The position numbers were made by a program, and so were the translations under genes. A stretch of 64,000 nt of DNA from an uncultured Lachnospiraceae bacterium (GTDB lineage: Bacteria > Bacillota > Clostridia > Lachnospirales > Lachnospiraceae): NCBI GenBank assembly GCA_948473115.1, contig CAOKWI010000002.1, positions 1-64,000 of the forward strand, read 5' to 3'. The notes below the pieces were generated by a model. The model was given only the letters and a program-made list of their open reading frames with translations. It ran no database searches and was not told where the DNA came from. Below, one piece after another: positions 1-8,124 of this stretch. How positions within the stretch are numbered: the first letter of the stretch is position 1; the number at the start of each line of letters is the position of its first letter.

Positions 1-74
1 ATAAAATCAAGGTTTTAGTATCAAAAAATGGGGTAGGATTTGACACTACCATTTTGCGAAAGGAGGTAACTAAA

Positions 75-356
75 ATGAATGAATCGACTGGTTCAACGAT
101 AGTTGGAATCTCAGTATATGAAAATGGTGATAAAACATCAACCACACTCCATGTTCTGAGTGACTTTGATTCTTACCATAATAATCCTGAATCCGGCAGA
201 AGTTGTGAAGGACAGAAGGCAGAATCAATTTATGTGGGTAGCTACGACTGCTCTGACCTCGAAATTGGACAAACCATTGAAATATTTTATGGAAAGGCTA
301 TAACTACAGCAAAGGGTACTTATCAGCCTATCGCCATGATTCGTGTTTTGTCTTAA
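75..356 (+). CDS. Small conserved-looking element protein, function unknown
   Basis: This is a 93-residue protein. The start at 75 was chosen because AGGAGG lies about 8 nt before it; a longer frame from 54 has no ribosome binding site. It has no membrane segment, signal peptide or recognisable motif. It mixes polar residues with several Tyr and Gly and looks like a small soluble beta-rich protein. It is the first gene seen in element 1, 66 bp ahead of the membrane-anchored protein, so it is probably in the same operon. I do not recognise a family. Confidence 0.6.
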   Translation: MNESTGSTIVGISVYENGDKTSTTLHVLSDFDSYHNNPESGRSCEGQKAESIYVGSYDCSDLEIGQTIEIFYGKAITTAKGTYQPIAMIRVLS

Positions 357-422
357 ACGAGAAAGTTACTGTTAACTAGGGGGGATATTCCCCCCTCCAT
401 TAAGAAAGAGAGGAATAAGTAA

Positions 423-1022
423 TTGACTAAGTTTCCAGAAACTATTATTGAAATTATTATTGTAATTATTTGCATTATCATAATCGGAATCTTGGTTGAA
501 AAAGTCATTCATCCGAATTTCAATGCAACAGAAGCAACCAGACAATTTAAGAAAGATTTCGGCAGTATTGTCCACGTCTTGTTCAGCAAAGAAACATTGC
601 GTCATGTATTTGACGCGTCATTGTGGGAACACTTTCATGGAATCCTGAAAGAGTACCGCCATGATGCCTTTGCACCTTCTTTGCAAGCGGATTTTTATGA
701 CAGCACACCTCGGATTTGTATTACATTTGTACCAAACCGAGAACTTACGGCAGAAGAATTGAACCGGCTTTGCCAACTGTTACGCCTTAAAATGAACCAG
801 TATTTACAACTTTATGGACTGTGCTGGCAGAAATTTGCGGAATACCATGTGCTTGATGGCACGGTTATAATTAACATTTTCTATTCCGAATTCAAGGAAG
901 ATCTTCAACCGTTCCTTAAGCGATACCGTATCTCGGTGAAGCACAAAGCCACGGGTAACTATGGTGTTCTGCATGATGAATCCCTTGACAAGGAGATAAA
1001 TAATGACAGAACCGGGCATTAA
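423..1022 (+). CDS. Membrane-anchored element protein, probable partner of the FtsK-like ATPase
   Basis: A 199-residue protein. It has one strongly hydrophobic segment at about residues 8-26 (a run of Ile/Val) followed by a soluble domain. The start is a TTG preceded by GAGAGG; no ATG lies near it. The gene overlaps the FtsK-like gene by 20 bp, which suggests translational coupling. The ATPase next door has no membrane segment, so this protein may supply the membrane anchor that full-length FtsK or TcpA proteins carry in one chain. That role is inference; the family itself is not recognised. Confidence 0.6.
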   Translation: MTKFPETIIEIIIVIICIIIIGILVEKVIHPNFNATEATRQFKKDFGSIVHVLFSKETLRHVFDASLWEHFHGILKEYRHDAFAPSLQADFYDSTPRICITFVPNRELTAEELNRLCQLLRLKMNQYLQLYGLCWQKFAEYHVLDGTVIINIFYSEFKEDLQPFLKRYRISVKHKATGNYGVLHDESLDKEINNDRTGH

Positions 1023-1719
1023 ATTGGGTTTTAAACGCAAGTTATGGGAGATGGGTGTCAAAGAACCGTTTCTATGGCACCCGGATTCCGTACCCCACCT
1101 GTTAATTTCAGGTATAACAGGTGGTGGGAAATCCGTCTGCGCCCAATACATTATCAACCAGATTCTAAATACGGATGCAGTACTGTCCATAGCAGATTAC
1201 AAGGCTGGCGGCGATTGGGACAACATTGTGCCAAGTTATGGTGAATATCTGGAATGTGACATAGTACTGAAAAATTTTTACGAATCCTTCCTTGCCGCCA
1301 TTAAAACCAGAGAACACCACAACAGATATCTTTTATTTGACGAATTCAGCTCTTACGCGCTGTCAAAAGACACAAAATGCTTTAAAAACCTTATGCAGAT
1401 GACAGGCCACATAGCATTCATGGGAAGGTGTTTTGGCTACCACCTGATACTGGTTAGCCAGCAGTTTAATTCCAAGGTCATTGACACGGCTATCAGGGAA
1501 CAATTCGGAATCAAAATATATATGGGAAGTGCCATTTCAACTGAATCCGCAACCATGATGTTCCCAAACTGTGAAATTGACAAGAGCATTCACTTGCCAG
1601 CGCACTGTGGTTATATATCTCTCCCTGACACGGAACTGGACATTATCCAGATGCCACATATAGAGGAACCTTGGCGACTGAAAGAACTGCTTGTGTCAAA
1701 AGGAAACTGTCATCAATAA
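1003..1719 (+). CDS. FtsK/SpoIIIE-like DNA translocase ATPase
   Basis: This 238-residue protein has a Walker A motif GITGGGKS at residues 37-44, a Walker B motif (LLFDEF) near residue 108 and a sensor-like SQQF further on. These mark it as a RecA-fold ATPase of the FtsK/HerA group used as coupling proteins or translocases by integrative elements. It is much shorter than chromosomal FtsK and lacks membrane and gamma domains. AAGGAG precedes the ATG at 1003. Together with Rep and integrase it forms the minimal Int-Rep-Tra set known from small integrative elements. The substrate is presumably element DNA. Confidence 0.8.
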   Translation: MTEPGIKLGFKRKLWEMGVKEPFLWHPDSVPHLLISGITGGGKSVCAQYIINQILNTDAVLSIADYKAGGDWDNIVPSYGEYLECDIVLKNFYESFLAAIKTREHHNRYLLFDEFSSYALSKDTKCFKNLMQMTGHIAFMGRCFGYHLILVSQQFNSKVIDTAIREQFGIKIYMGSAISTESATMMFPNCEIDKSIHLPAHCGYISLPDTELDIIQMPHIEEPWRLKELLVSKGNCHQ

Positions 1720-1746
1720 TACAGTTGAAAGCCAGTTAATCTGTCG

Positions 1747-1785
1747 CCCCGCCCCCAGACGCACCCCAGTGCGTAGGGGGCGGGG
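1747..1785. repeat. GC-rich hairpin before rep, candidate replication origin
   Basis: CCCCGCCCCC at 1747-1756 pairs perfectly with GGGGGCGGGG at 1776-1785, and an inner ACGCAC pairs with GTGCGT. It stands out in an otherwise AT-rich element. It lies between the FtsK-like gene and rep, a usual place for the nicking hairpin of rolling-circle initiators; no T-run follows it on the plus strand. Degenerate GTAGAAATGTAG-type direct repeats follow at about 1796-1900 and could be Rep-binding sites. Origin function is inferred; a transcription terminator is the main alternative. Confidence 0.5.
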
Positions 1786-1909
1786 AAATATTTAGATGTA
1801 GAAATGTAGGGCAACTGTTGAAATACCCTGTTTTGTGGCGATATACGGGGTTCAGGGCTTGTCAGAACCCCGTAGAATATGTAGAAAATGTAGAAAGGAA
1901 TTTACATTT

Positions 1910-3337
1910 ATGGGTGAAAAAAGAATTAATTTAAAAAGTGTAAGATGGGTGGAAATCGTATCCCGCTTAACCTCAGATACCGGAGAAACATTATTTGATG
2001 TGGATACCGCCATGGATGTTATCCAGTCAAAAGAGAAAGCAATCATGGAATACGCTTATATCATCCATGACAAAGATACCTATGAACAAGATACCGAATC
2101 ACACAAAAAAGGCGATTTAAAACCCCCTCATATCCATCTACTGTTGAAATTCAAAAATAACCAACCACAAAAGGTCGGGTACATAGCACAGTGGTTTGGA
2201 ATTCCTGATAATTTCATAAACTTCAAAGGAAAGAACTGGGAATCTGCCTGTTTATATCTGGTGCATATCAATACCCCTGATAAATGCCAGTATGCCATTT
2301 CAGATGTGACCGCTAATTTCGATTATCAGGAACTCATAGAAGAATACATAGCAGAACAGGAATATGATGGAAATGAAGACGATGACGGCATACCCAAGAA
2401 AGGCAGGAAGAAAAAGAAATCCGAAACTGATATCATAATTGAAAAAATTCTTTCTGGCGAAATCCGCGAGTATAACAAAACGCTGGAAATAAAGCATATG
2501 CTCCTTGTAAATTACTCCAAGAAGATTGAACTTGCATTCAAAGTCCGCTCTGAATACCTGCAAGCCACACAGAAAGATCGGCATATGGAATGTATCTATA
2601 TAACGGGTAAATCAGGCTGCGGTAAAACCACACTTGCGCGCAAAATAGCTGATTCACGAAAACTCGCATATTTTATTTCGTCTGGTTCCAATGATATCAT
2701 GGATGGGTACGGTCAGGAACCATGCCTTATAGTGGACGACATACGCCCCAGTGTTTTAGGACTGAGTGACCTTCTTAAGATGCTTGACCCACACACCGCC
2801 TGCTCTGTAAAAAGCAGATACAAAAATAAGTACCTGAATTGTGAACTGGTCATTTTAACCACCGTTCTGAGTATAGACACATTTTATCAAAACGTGTTTG
2901 CCGAACATGATGAACCAATAACCCAGCTAAAAAGAAGATGCAGTACTTACATAGAGATGGACAGACAGGAAATACTGGTTTCCATATGGGATAAGAAAAC
3001 AATGCACTATTCAAACCCGATTGTATTCAAGAATACTGTTCTCACCGAATACATACCAAAAAGAAAGGTCTATCCAGAAGATGTATGTTCCCATGTAGCT
3101 GATACACTCCCTTTCCTGTTGCCGGATTTAATATCACTTGACAAAGCAGAAGAACAGAAATCATCTGAGGAATCAGAGAAGGAAAAGCCCCTAAAACCAA
3201 GTGAATCAACTATAAGTGAATTGGATTTTCGTGCTGTCTTGGGTGATAATACCTGCCAAAATGAAAATAATAAAAAAACGGCTGGGAAAGAAGAAAACCA
3301 TTCGCCAACATACACGCCAGAATCAAAGCAGAAATAA
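1910..3337 (+). CDS. rep: Rolling-circle replication initiator, RepB-type HUH nuclease plus helicase (CRESS-like)
   Basis: The protein has 475 residues from the ATG at 1910 (AAAGGAA upstream); a GTG at 1835 would add 25 Cys/Arg-rich residues and is less likely. The HUH motif HIHLLLKF begins at residue 74, and YLVH with the candidate nicking Tyr116 follows, as in pMV158 RepB-type (PF01719) proteins. A Lys-rich linker (about 164-170) leads to a P-loop helicase domain with GKSGCGKT at 233-240 and VDD at 275-277. This nuclease-plus-helicase layout matches the Reps of bacterial pCRESS plasmids, relatives of CRESS-DNA virus Reps. It probably replicates the excised circle and may also nick for transfer. 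Confidence 0.8.
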   Translation: MGEKRINLKSVRWVEIVSRLTSDTGETLFDVDTAMDVIQSKEKAIMEYAYIIHDKDTYEQDTESHKKGDLKPPHIHLLLKFKNNQPQKVGYIAQWFGIPDNFINFKGKNWESACLYLVHINTPDKCQYAISDVTANFDYQELIEEYIAEQEYDGNEDDDGIPKKGRKKKKSETDIIIEKILSGEIREYNKTLEIKHMLLVNYSKKIELAFKVRSEYLQATQKDRHMECIYITGKSGCGKTTLARKIADSRKLAYFISSGSNDIMDGYGQEPCLIVDDIRPSVLGLSDLLKMLDPHTACSVKSRYKNKYLNCELVILTTVLSIDTFYQNVFAEHDEPITQLKRRCSTYIEMDRQEILVSIWDKKTMHYSNPIVFKNTVLTEYIPKRKVYPEDVCSHVADTLPFLLPDLISLDKAEEQKSSEESEKEKPLKPSESTISELDFRAVLGDNTCQNENNKKTAGKEENHSPTYTPESKQK

Positions 3338-3502
3338 AACAGAGAAACACTTTTGCTATGATACAACAATCTTATATATTGACGAAAAATGAGCGAGGAG
3401 GAACAGTATACATATAGGACACTACCTCTTAATCACTCAACCGCCTAAACACCCAATTACTCAATTACTTAGCTTATAAATCCCTATATTCCGTTATAAG
3501 CA

Positions 3503-4705
3503 ATGGAAATTTCTAATTCTCAATTAATTATATTGCAACAAGCAGTCGAAAGCGGTATCATTAATATAGACAGTGTGCTTGATAAGCTTATGTCAACAAA
3601 AAGAGAACAGATATTAAAGATACACCCCTATGCAATTACACCGCCTGCAACAGAAAGCGGACGCTGGCAGACTTGCTATAAGGATGCCACAGGGAAAAGA
3701 AAGAATATCAAAGCACAGACAAAAGAGGAATTATTGGATAAATTGATTCCACTATATTTCGCAAATTCGCACATTGACAATTTAACATTCTACGGACTTT
3801 ATGAGGAATGGCTGGATTACAAGAGCACTGTTTGTAACAGTCCCAATACCATAAAACGACACCAACAGCATTACCGGAAATACTTTGAACCGTCTGCCTT
3901 GCATGATATGAAAATCAAAAGGATTGATGAACTCTTGCTGGAAAAGGAATGCAACCGGATTGTAAAAGAATTCAATCTGCCCCGTAAAGAATGGTGCAAT
4001 GCAAAAGGTATCTTAAACGGTATGTACGAATATGCCATGCGGAAGAAATACATTACAGAGAATCCCATAAATAAAGTGCAAATTCTGGTAAAATACCGAC
4101 AAGTGGTGCACAAAACCGGGAAAACAGAAACCTATAATTCAGAGGAATTAGCTTCTATAAATGATTTTCTTGATCAAATGTATGAGGAAACCTCTGATGC
4201 TTCATTTCTTGCAGTTAAGATAAATTTTTTGCTGGGTCTGCGTGTGGGCGAGTTAGTTGCCTTGAAATGGAGTGACTGGTGTGATGAAAACCACTTACAT
4301 ATTGTCCGTGAAGAAATCAGAAACCAGACAGATAACAGTTATACGGTTGCGGAACACACCAAGACAAATCGAGACCGTTTTGTGATATTGGTTCCAAAGG
4401 CAATCGAAATTCTGCGAAAAATCGACAGACAAGGCGAGTATATTTTTATGAGGGATGGCAAACGAATTACATCCATACGCATTGCCACCATTCTTCGGAA
4501 ATATGCAAGGCATGAGGGAGTAGCTCTCAAATCCAGTCATAAGTTAAGAAAGACCTATGCCAGCAACCTTAACGCAAACGGCGTTCCGCTGGACTGCATC
4601 CGTGAAATGCTGGGGCATAGCAATCTGAATACCACTTTAGGGTATATCTATAATCCCCTGACTGAAAACCAGACCTATGACCTCATTACAAAGGCATTAC
4701 AGTAG
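3503..4705 (+). CDS. int: Tyrosine recombinase (integrase) of element 1
   Basis: A 400-residue phage-type integrase. The C-terminal catalytic domain shows the first Arg in LGLRVGEL (about residue 250), HKLRKTYASN with the His-x-x-Arg pair, LGHSN, and the nucleophile Tyr in LGYIYNP near the end. A SAM-like core-binding domain comes before it. It is the last gene of element 1 and points at the tRNA remnant, as expected for an element that uses a tRNA 3' end. The Shine-Dalgarno sequence is weak. The 165 bp before it are AT-rich and hold no clear gene, only an 18-20 codon frame at about 3389. Confidence 0.9.
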   Translation: MEISNSQLIILQQAVESGIINIDSVLDKLMSTKREQILKIHPYAITPPATESGRWQTCYKDATGKRKNIKAQTKEELLDKLIPLYFANSHIDNLTFYGLYEEWLDYKSTVCNSPNTIKRHQQHYRKYFEPSALHDMKIKRIDELLLEKECNRIVKEFNLPRKEWCNAKGILNGMYEYAMRKKYITENPINKVQILVKYRQVVHKTGKTETYNSEELASINDFLDQMYEETSDASFLAVKINFLLGLRVGELVALKWSDWCDENHLHIVREEIRNQTDNSYTVAEHTKTNRDRFVILVPKAIEILRKIDRQGEYIFMRDGKRITSIRIATILRKYARHEGVALKSSHKLRKTYASNLNANGVPLDCIREMLGHSNLNTTLGYIYNPLTENQTYDLITKALQ

Positions 4706-4756
4706 AACAAATATACTGTCTACAACTGTCTACAGATTTTTAGACATACAAAAAGA

Positions 4757-4787
4757 GCGGAAACCTTGTAAATATCAAGGTTTCCGC
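4757..4787 (-). terminator. Strong hairpin, likely terminator of the tRNA-Thr transcript
   Basis: GCGGAAACCTTG pairs perfectly with CAAGGTTTCCGC around a 7-nt loop. On the minus strand it is followed by TCTTTTTG, a normal intrinsic-terminator tail, and it starts 13 nt past the tRNA 3' end. On the plus strand a weaker tail follows, so it may also stop integrase transcription from the left. Confidence 0.75.
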
Positions 4788-4799
4788 AACTTTTCACCA

Positions 4800-4841
4800 A
4801 GCTGCTGACGGGAATCGGACCCGTGACCTCCGCACTACCAA
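4800..4841 (-). pseudogene. 3' half of a split tRNA-Thr(GGT)
   Basis: Read on the minus strand, this stretch holds the anticodon loop TTGGTAG, the 3' side of the anticodon stem (TGCGG), a variable loop, a T-arm, the acceptor strand CAGCAGC and a discriminator U. No 5' half precedes it. Its missing half is at 12825-12862: the two pieces give a perfect 7-bp acceptor stem (GCTGCTG/CAGCAGC), a paired anticodon stem and a total of 73 nt. The T-loop reads TCCGATT rather than the canonical TTCGATT, a sign of decay or of a variant tRNA. Confidence 0.85.
4835..4841. other. Left attachment core of element 2
   Basis: The 7 bp CTACCAA here and at 12825-12831 are the only bases shared by the two junctions. 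They equal the anticodon loop of the interrupted tRNA-Thr. A 7-bp identity is the usual strand-exchange overlap for a tyrosine recombinase. Removing 4842-12831 restores an intact cloverleaf. Confidence 0.8.
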
Positions 4842-5010
4842 AAAGCAATAACGCTTTATCCATGTTATCACGGTTTTGCCTGATGTTGCGTGAAACGCTG
4901 TAATTATGCGGAGTTCTTTTCACAGCTTTACTTGTCATTGTCCAATTCTCCGTAACTTTAACAACACAACGGTAACACAAACTCCACATGTTGTCAATCG
5001 AAATCTAAAA

Positions 5011-5037
5011 CAGCCCCAACCGCAAGGGTCAAGGCTG
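5011..5037 (-). terminator. Terminator after the left-end cargo genes
   Basis: On the minus strand CAGCCTTGACCC pairs with GGTTGGGGCTG around a short loop, and TTTTAG follows. It lies 9 bp beyond the stop codon of the gene ending at 5046, so it should end that operon before the element's left boundary. Confidence 0.6.
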
Positions 5038-5045
5038 ATTCCTGT

Positions 5046-5435
5046 TTAGCCGTCTATTTCTTTCAATCTCGACAACCATTTCTTAATTGTGCCGCTTTCA
5101 AACAAATCGAGTAACGCTCCTTGAATATAGCGTTCTGCCCGAACCGCGCACACAAGCAATGCCATAATAGATTTACCGTCCATGCGGGAAACATCCGCAT
5201 TTTGTATGGATTCGATTCCGGCTGATATACCGTTCACTCTTAAAATATCTTGATAATGCCCCAGTTCGTATTCTGGATGGTTCTCACCAAAGTTGTATAC
5301 TTCTTCCTCGAAGTCGGATACAAGAGGAACATATGCTATGTACGGCATTGGTTCTCCACTATGGATAGTCCAGTCATTAGAAGTATTCTTTTCAATCTCT
5401 GGCAGATAACCCGTCAATGCCTGATACATATTCAA
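5046..5435 (-). CDS. DUF6508-like protein, element 2 cargo
   Basis: A 129-residue soluble protein. The C-terminal part, an Arg/Tyr segment followed by GALLDLFESG and WLSRLKEI, resembles the DUF6508 family of small proteins found in Firmicutes elements; that match is from memory and is tentative. No enzyme motif is visible. Its start overlaps the stop of the upstream gene (ATGA), so the two are translationally coupled. The function is unknown; accessory cargo is likely from its place at the element end. Confidence 0.6.
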   Translation of the reverse strand: MNMYQALTGYLPEIEKNTSNDWTIHSGEPMPYIAYVPLVSDFEEEVYNFGENHPEYELGHYQDILRVNGISAGIESIQNADVSRMDGKSIMALLVCAVRAERYIQGALLDLFESGTIKKWLSRLKEIDG

Positions 5436-5755
5436 TCCCCCGCAATCTTTTTCAGTAACCGTATGATTTCCTCATTCTGCCGCATTAAGATGAAATTCTG
5501 TTCCACTTGCGCCCTTGCTAATTCAAGGGAGAACGTTTCGTTTGCACTGCCAGTTAGCAGACTGCCGAATGAATACATCTTGGAACCTGCCAGACTTCCG
5601 GCTATCTCTTTTGCCGAATTGATATTCTTGCGTCTTATATCAGCTTCGGTGTAGCTGTCGAAGTCCAGTCCGAACTTCTCCATAGCCGCCCTGTCTTTTG
5701 CCTCCTGCTTCGCTTGCTTTTCTGCCGCCTTATCCTCTGCACTTTTACCAAACAT
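5432..5755 (-). CDS. Small charged helical protein, unknown
   Basis: A 107-residue protein. The start at 5755 is chosen because GGAGG lies 10 nt upstream; a longer frame to 5800 lacks a ribosome binding site. The first 25 residues are rich in Lys, Ala and Glu and probably form a helix, as does the C-terminus (QNEEIIRLLKKIAGD). The middle has a Gly/Ser-rich patch. It shares an ATGA junction with the following DUF6508-like gene. No known family was recognised. Confidence 0.6.
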   Translation of the reverse strand: MFGKSAEDKAAEKQAKQEAKDRAAMEKFGLDFDSYTEADIRRKNINSAKEIAGSLAGSKMYSFGSLLTGSANETFSLELARAQVEQNFILMRQNEEIIRLLKKIAGD

Positions 5756-5825
5756 AGATTTTAAACCTCCGTTTCTTTTTGATGCCCTTACTATACCCAA
5801 TTTTTAGGGAAAAGGGCACAGGCAA

Positions 5826-6389
5826 TTAGCCGTCCACCCACATAATAAAATCAATCTTTTTAGCGTCCGTAAAGCCGGTGTGAGGGTATTTATCATTAAA
5901 CAATCGGAGGATAGTTTGTCCGTCGGCTGAATCCAAAAATTCATAGAACCGACTGCAATACTCATGGTACAGCTTGATAATCTCCTTTTGGCGGGCAAAT
6001 GTATCTCCGCCGTAGCCGGGGAGTTTCATCTTGAAATGGTTCTCTGCAACAATCTTATCCCATATAGGTCTGTTTGGATTGATGACGTGTATCAGCTTAC
6101 TGGAAAACGATAATTCAAGCTGCCCCTCGGCTTCTTTCAAATAGTCCAGTGTTTCCTCGAAAGTAACCCCCTTGTCTTTCTTCTGTTCGAGAAACAAGTA
6201 GAACCTATCGTAATACTGGCTCGTTCTGGAACGCATGACAAAGAAGTTATTAAAAGCTCGCTGAAAGTCCTTGTCGGTGGAAACATCTGTCCAGTAAAGG
6301 CTGTCCATGATACGTTTGTATTTCTTCATACCGATAAGCAGTTTTTCGCTATCGGATAATATTTGTTCGGCTGTCTGAACACTTAGCAT
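5826..6389 (-). CDS. Unknown accessory protein, 187 aa
   Basis: This soluble protein has many aromatic residues (WTDVSTDKDF, YYDRFYLFLEQKK) and a mid-region HVINPNRPIWDKIV followed by LPGYGGDTF. The conserved-looking His-x-x-Asn-Pro-x-x-x-Pro-x-x-Asp pattern suggests a helical DNA-binding or glycosylase-like fold, but this is only an impression. It lies between the recombinase side and the left-end operon of element 2, about 70 bp ahead of the small charged protein, and faces a divergent ribbon-helix-helix gene. It is a candidate cargo or defence gene, with no proof. Confidence 0.55.
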   Translation of the reverse strand: MLSVQTAEQILSDSEKLLIGMKKYKRIMDSLYWTDVSTDKDFQRAFNNFFVMRSRTSQYYDRFYLFLEQKKDKGVTFEETLDYLKEAEGQLELSFSSKLIHVINPNRPIWDKIVAENHFKMKLPGYGGDTFARQKEIIKLYHEYCSRFYEFLDSADGQTILRLFNDKYPHTGFTDAKKIDFIMWVDG

Positions 6390-6576
6390 GATATCTAATC
6401 AACTCCCTGCACTTTCTGTGCTGAATATTCATAGATACATACTATCATGCAACAACTCAAATATCAATCACTTTTTCACATCATTTCTGCATTGAATATC
6501 AATTCACTATGTGTCATAGATTAGCAATACCAACACACATTATAATGTACTCAAAATGTATGGAGGTATTGAGACT

Positions 6577-6759
6577 ATGGAAAAATTCGTTGTAGTACCA
6601 AAGGAAGATAAAGCCGTAACCATGACTATCCGCATAGACAAAGCATTACAAGAAGCATATAACGAACTCTCCACAAAAACCAATCGTTCACGAAATGAGC
6701 TGATTGGAATGGCTCTGCAATATGCCCTCGACAACATGGAGATTAAGAGCAAGGAGTAA
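6577..6759 (+). CDS. Ribbon-helix-helix (CopG/Arc-type) regulator
   Basis: A 60-residue protein. The pattern AVTMTIRIDKALQEAYNELS followed by a Asn-Arg-Ser-Arg-Asn-Glu turn and a helix fits the beta-strand plus two-helix fold of CopG/Arc regulators. GGAGG sits 10 nt before the ATG at 6577; the longer frame from 6556 would bury that site. It is the only plus-strand gene in element 2 and is divergent from the 187-residue protein, so the 187-bp gap between them is the likely operator and promoter region. Confidence 0.75.
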   Translation: MEKFVVVPKEDKAVTMTIRIDKALQEAYNELSTKTNRSRNELIGMALQYALDNMEIKSKE

Positions 6760-6807
6760 AACAACAAATAAGAGCCGTTGGATTGTATCCTCTGGCTCTC
6801 ATTTGCA

Positions 6808-8124
6808 TTATGCTTGTTTACGCTTATTATTCACTAAGAAATCATTCAGTTTGTTAGCGGCTTCTGTGTTCTGCTCCTCGAATGAATGAGCGTATATATC
6901 CATTGTCGTAGAGCTTTTCGCATGACCTAAAATCTTACTGATGTCGATTATATTCACTTCCAGATAATTCAGTAGAGTAGCACATGAATGCCGTAACCCA
7001 TGCAAGGGGATTTCTGGTAACGGTTCTAACTGCTGTTTCTTCGCTTCTTCGGGGTTTTCCCTCACCCATTCGTTATATCGCCTTATATGGCGCTTATACG
7101 CTTGATATGAGGTGGAACGCCCCATCAGCTTGCCATCATCTTGTATGAATAGATTTCCGTCCCCTTGCCATGCTGTACCGAGACTGAACCGATATTGATT
7201 GTACTCGCTTTTATACTGCTTCAACAAAGGCACCAAATCAGCGGGAAATGTTACAGTGCGGATTGATGTTGCCGTTTTCGGTTTCTTGATAACCGTTCCT
7301 TCCTCTCCCTTGCCGACCGACTTTGAAATACTGATTGTGTGATTCTCAAAATCAATATCGTTCCAGTGGAGGGCAAGCGTCTCGCCTTTTCGGAAACCGC
7401 AATACAGAGATAATGTATAAAACACTTTCAACTGTAACGGCAGCTTTCTTGATTCCGTATAATCTGGCACAAGATAGTATTTGCCGGTATCGTCTTTCCG
7501 TTCATGCCCTCGGACAACCGTTTCAAATTCCATATCCAATGATTGCAGGAACATCAACGACTGTTCGGGAGTGAAATACTTCAGCGTGGTTTCTTCGTCC
7601 TTATTTTTTGCCAGCTTCGCATCTCTGCATGGATTAACTTGTATCATCTGCCACCGTACCGCAGTACGGAACATACCGCTTAAAACATTCTTCACTTTCT
7701 GGATTGAACCATTTGCAAGAGTGCCGACCAACGATTTATAAAATTCCTCAATCACTGGCGGCTTTATCCTTGCTACCTTATACCGCCCGAGAGCAGGTAC
7801 AATCTTATTATTTACAATCTGCACATAACCGATATATGTAGAATACGCTAAATCTTCTTTTCGGGATTCTAACCACTTCTCGGCGAAGTCTGCAAAGGAC
7901 ATTTCCTCGCCCTCATAGCTTTCGCCATTCTTTAATTTATCTTCCCATTCGATAGCATATTTTTTCGCTTCTTTTTCCTGCTGTTTCATGGAAATATTCT
8001 GATTGGGCTTGAACGTGATAACCTTATCTTTACGTTTGCCTGTTTCCTTGTCATACCATAAGGACACTTGTATACGATAGACGACCTCGCCATTCTTTTT
8101 CTCTTTTCTCTGTAAGGATGCCAT
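6808..8124 (-). CDS. int: Tyrosine recombinase (integrase) of element 2
   Basis: A 438-residue integrase with an N-terminal arm-binding region (residues 1-60, Lys-rich), a SAM-like core-binding domain (about 65-170) and a catalytic domain. It shows YCGFRKGETLAL (first Arg), LHGLRHSCATLL (His-x-x-Arg), LGHAKSSTT and the nucleophile Tyr in MDIYAHSF. This enzyme most likely placed the element at the 7-bp TTGGTAG core of the tRNA-Thr anticodon loop. Its ATG directly follows the serine recombinase stop (TAAATG), so both are made from one message. Confidence 0.92.
   Translation of the reverse strand: MASLQRKEKKNGEVVYRIQVSLWYDKETGKRKDKVITFKPNQNISMKQQEKEAKKYAIEWEDKLKNGESYEGEEMSFADFAEKWLESRKEDLAYSTYIGYVQIVNNKIVPALGRYKVARIKPPVIEEFYKSLVGTLANGSIQKVKNVLSGMFRTAVRWQMIQVNPCRDAKLAKNKDEETTLKYFTPEQSLMFLQSLDMEFETVVRGHERKDDTGKYYLVPDYTESRKLPLQLKVFYTLSLYCGFRKGETLALHWNDIDFENHTISISKSVGKGEEGTVIKKPKTATSIRTVTFPADLVPLLKQYKSEYNQYRFSLGTAWQGDGNLFIQDDGKLMGRSTSYQAYKRHIRRYNEWVRENPEEAKKQQLEPLPEIPLHGLRHSCATLLNYLEVNIIDISKILGHAKSSTTMDIYAHSFEEQNTEAANKLNDFLVNNKRKQA

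Larger units (their letters stand above)
1..4799. mobile_element. Right part of integrated element 1 (Rep + FtsK-like + integrase)
   Basis: All genes here read on the plus strand and the DNA is visibly AT-richer than the core genes after 13 kb. The order is small protein, membrane-anchored protein, FtsK-like ATPase, HUH/helicase Rep, and tyrosine integrase as the last gene. The integrase stop lies about 100 bp from the 3' end of a tRNA-Thr sequence at 4800, the classic layout for integration at a tRNA 3' end. The left end is outside the window, so the length and attachment repeat cannot be given. The right boundary is inferred from the integrase and tRNA positions. Confidence 0.7.

Noticed and set aside
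4720..4989. 89-codon minus-strand frame across the tRNA remnant
   Set aside because: It runs through the hairpin, the tRNA half and the attachment core, and has no start signal.
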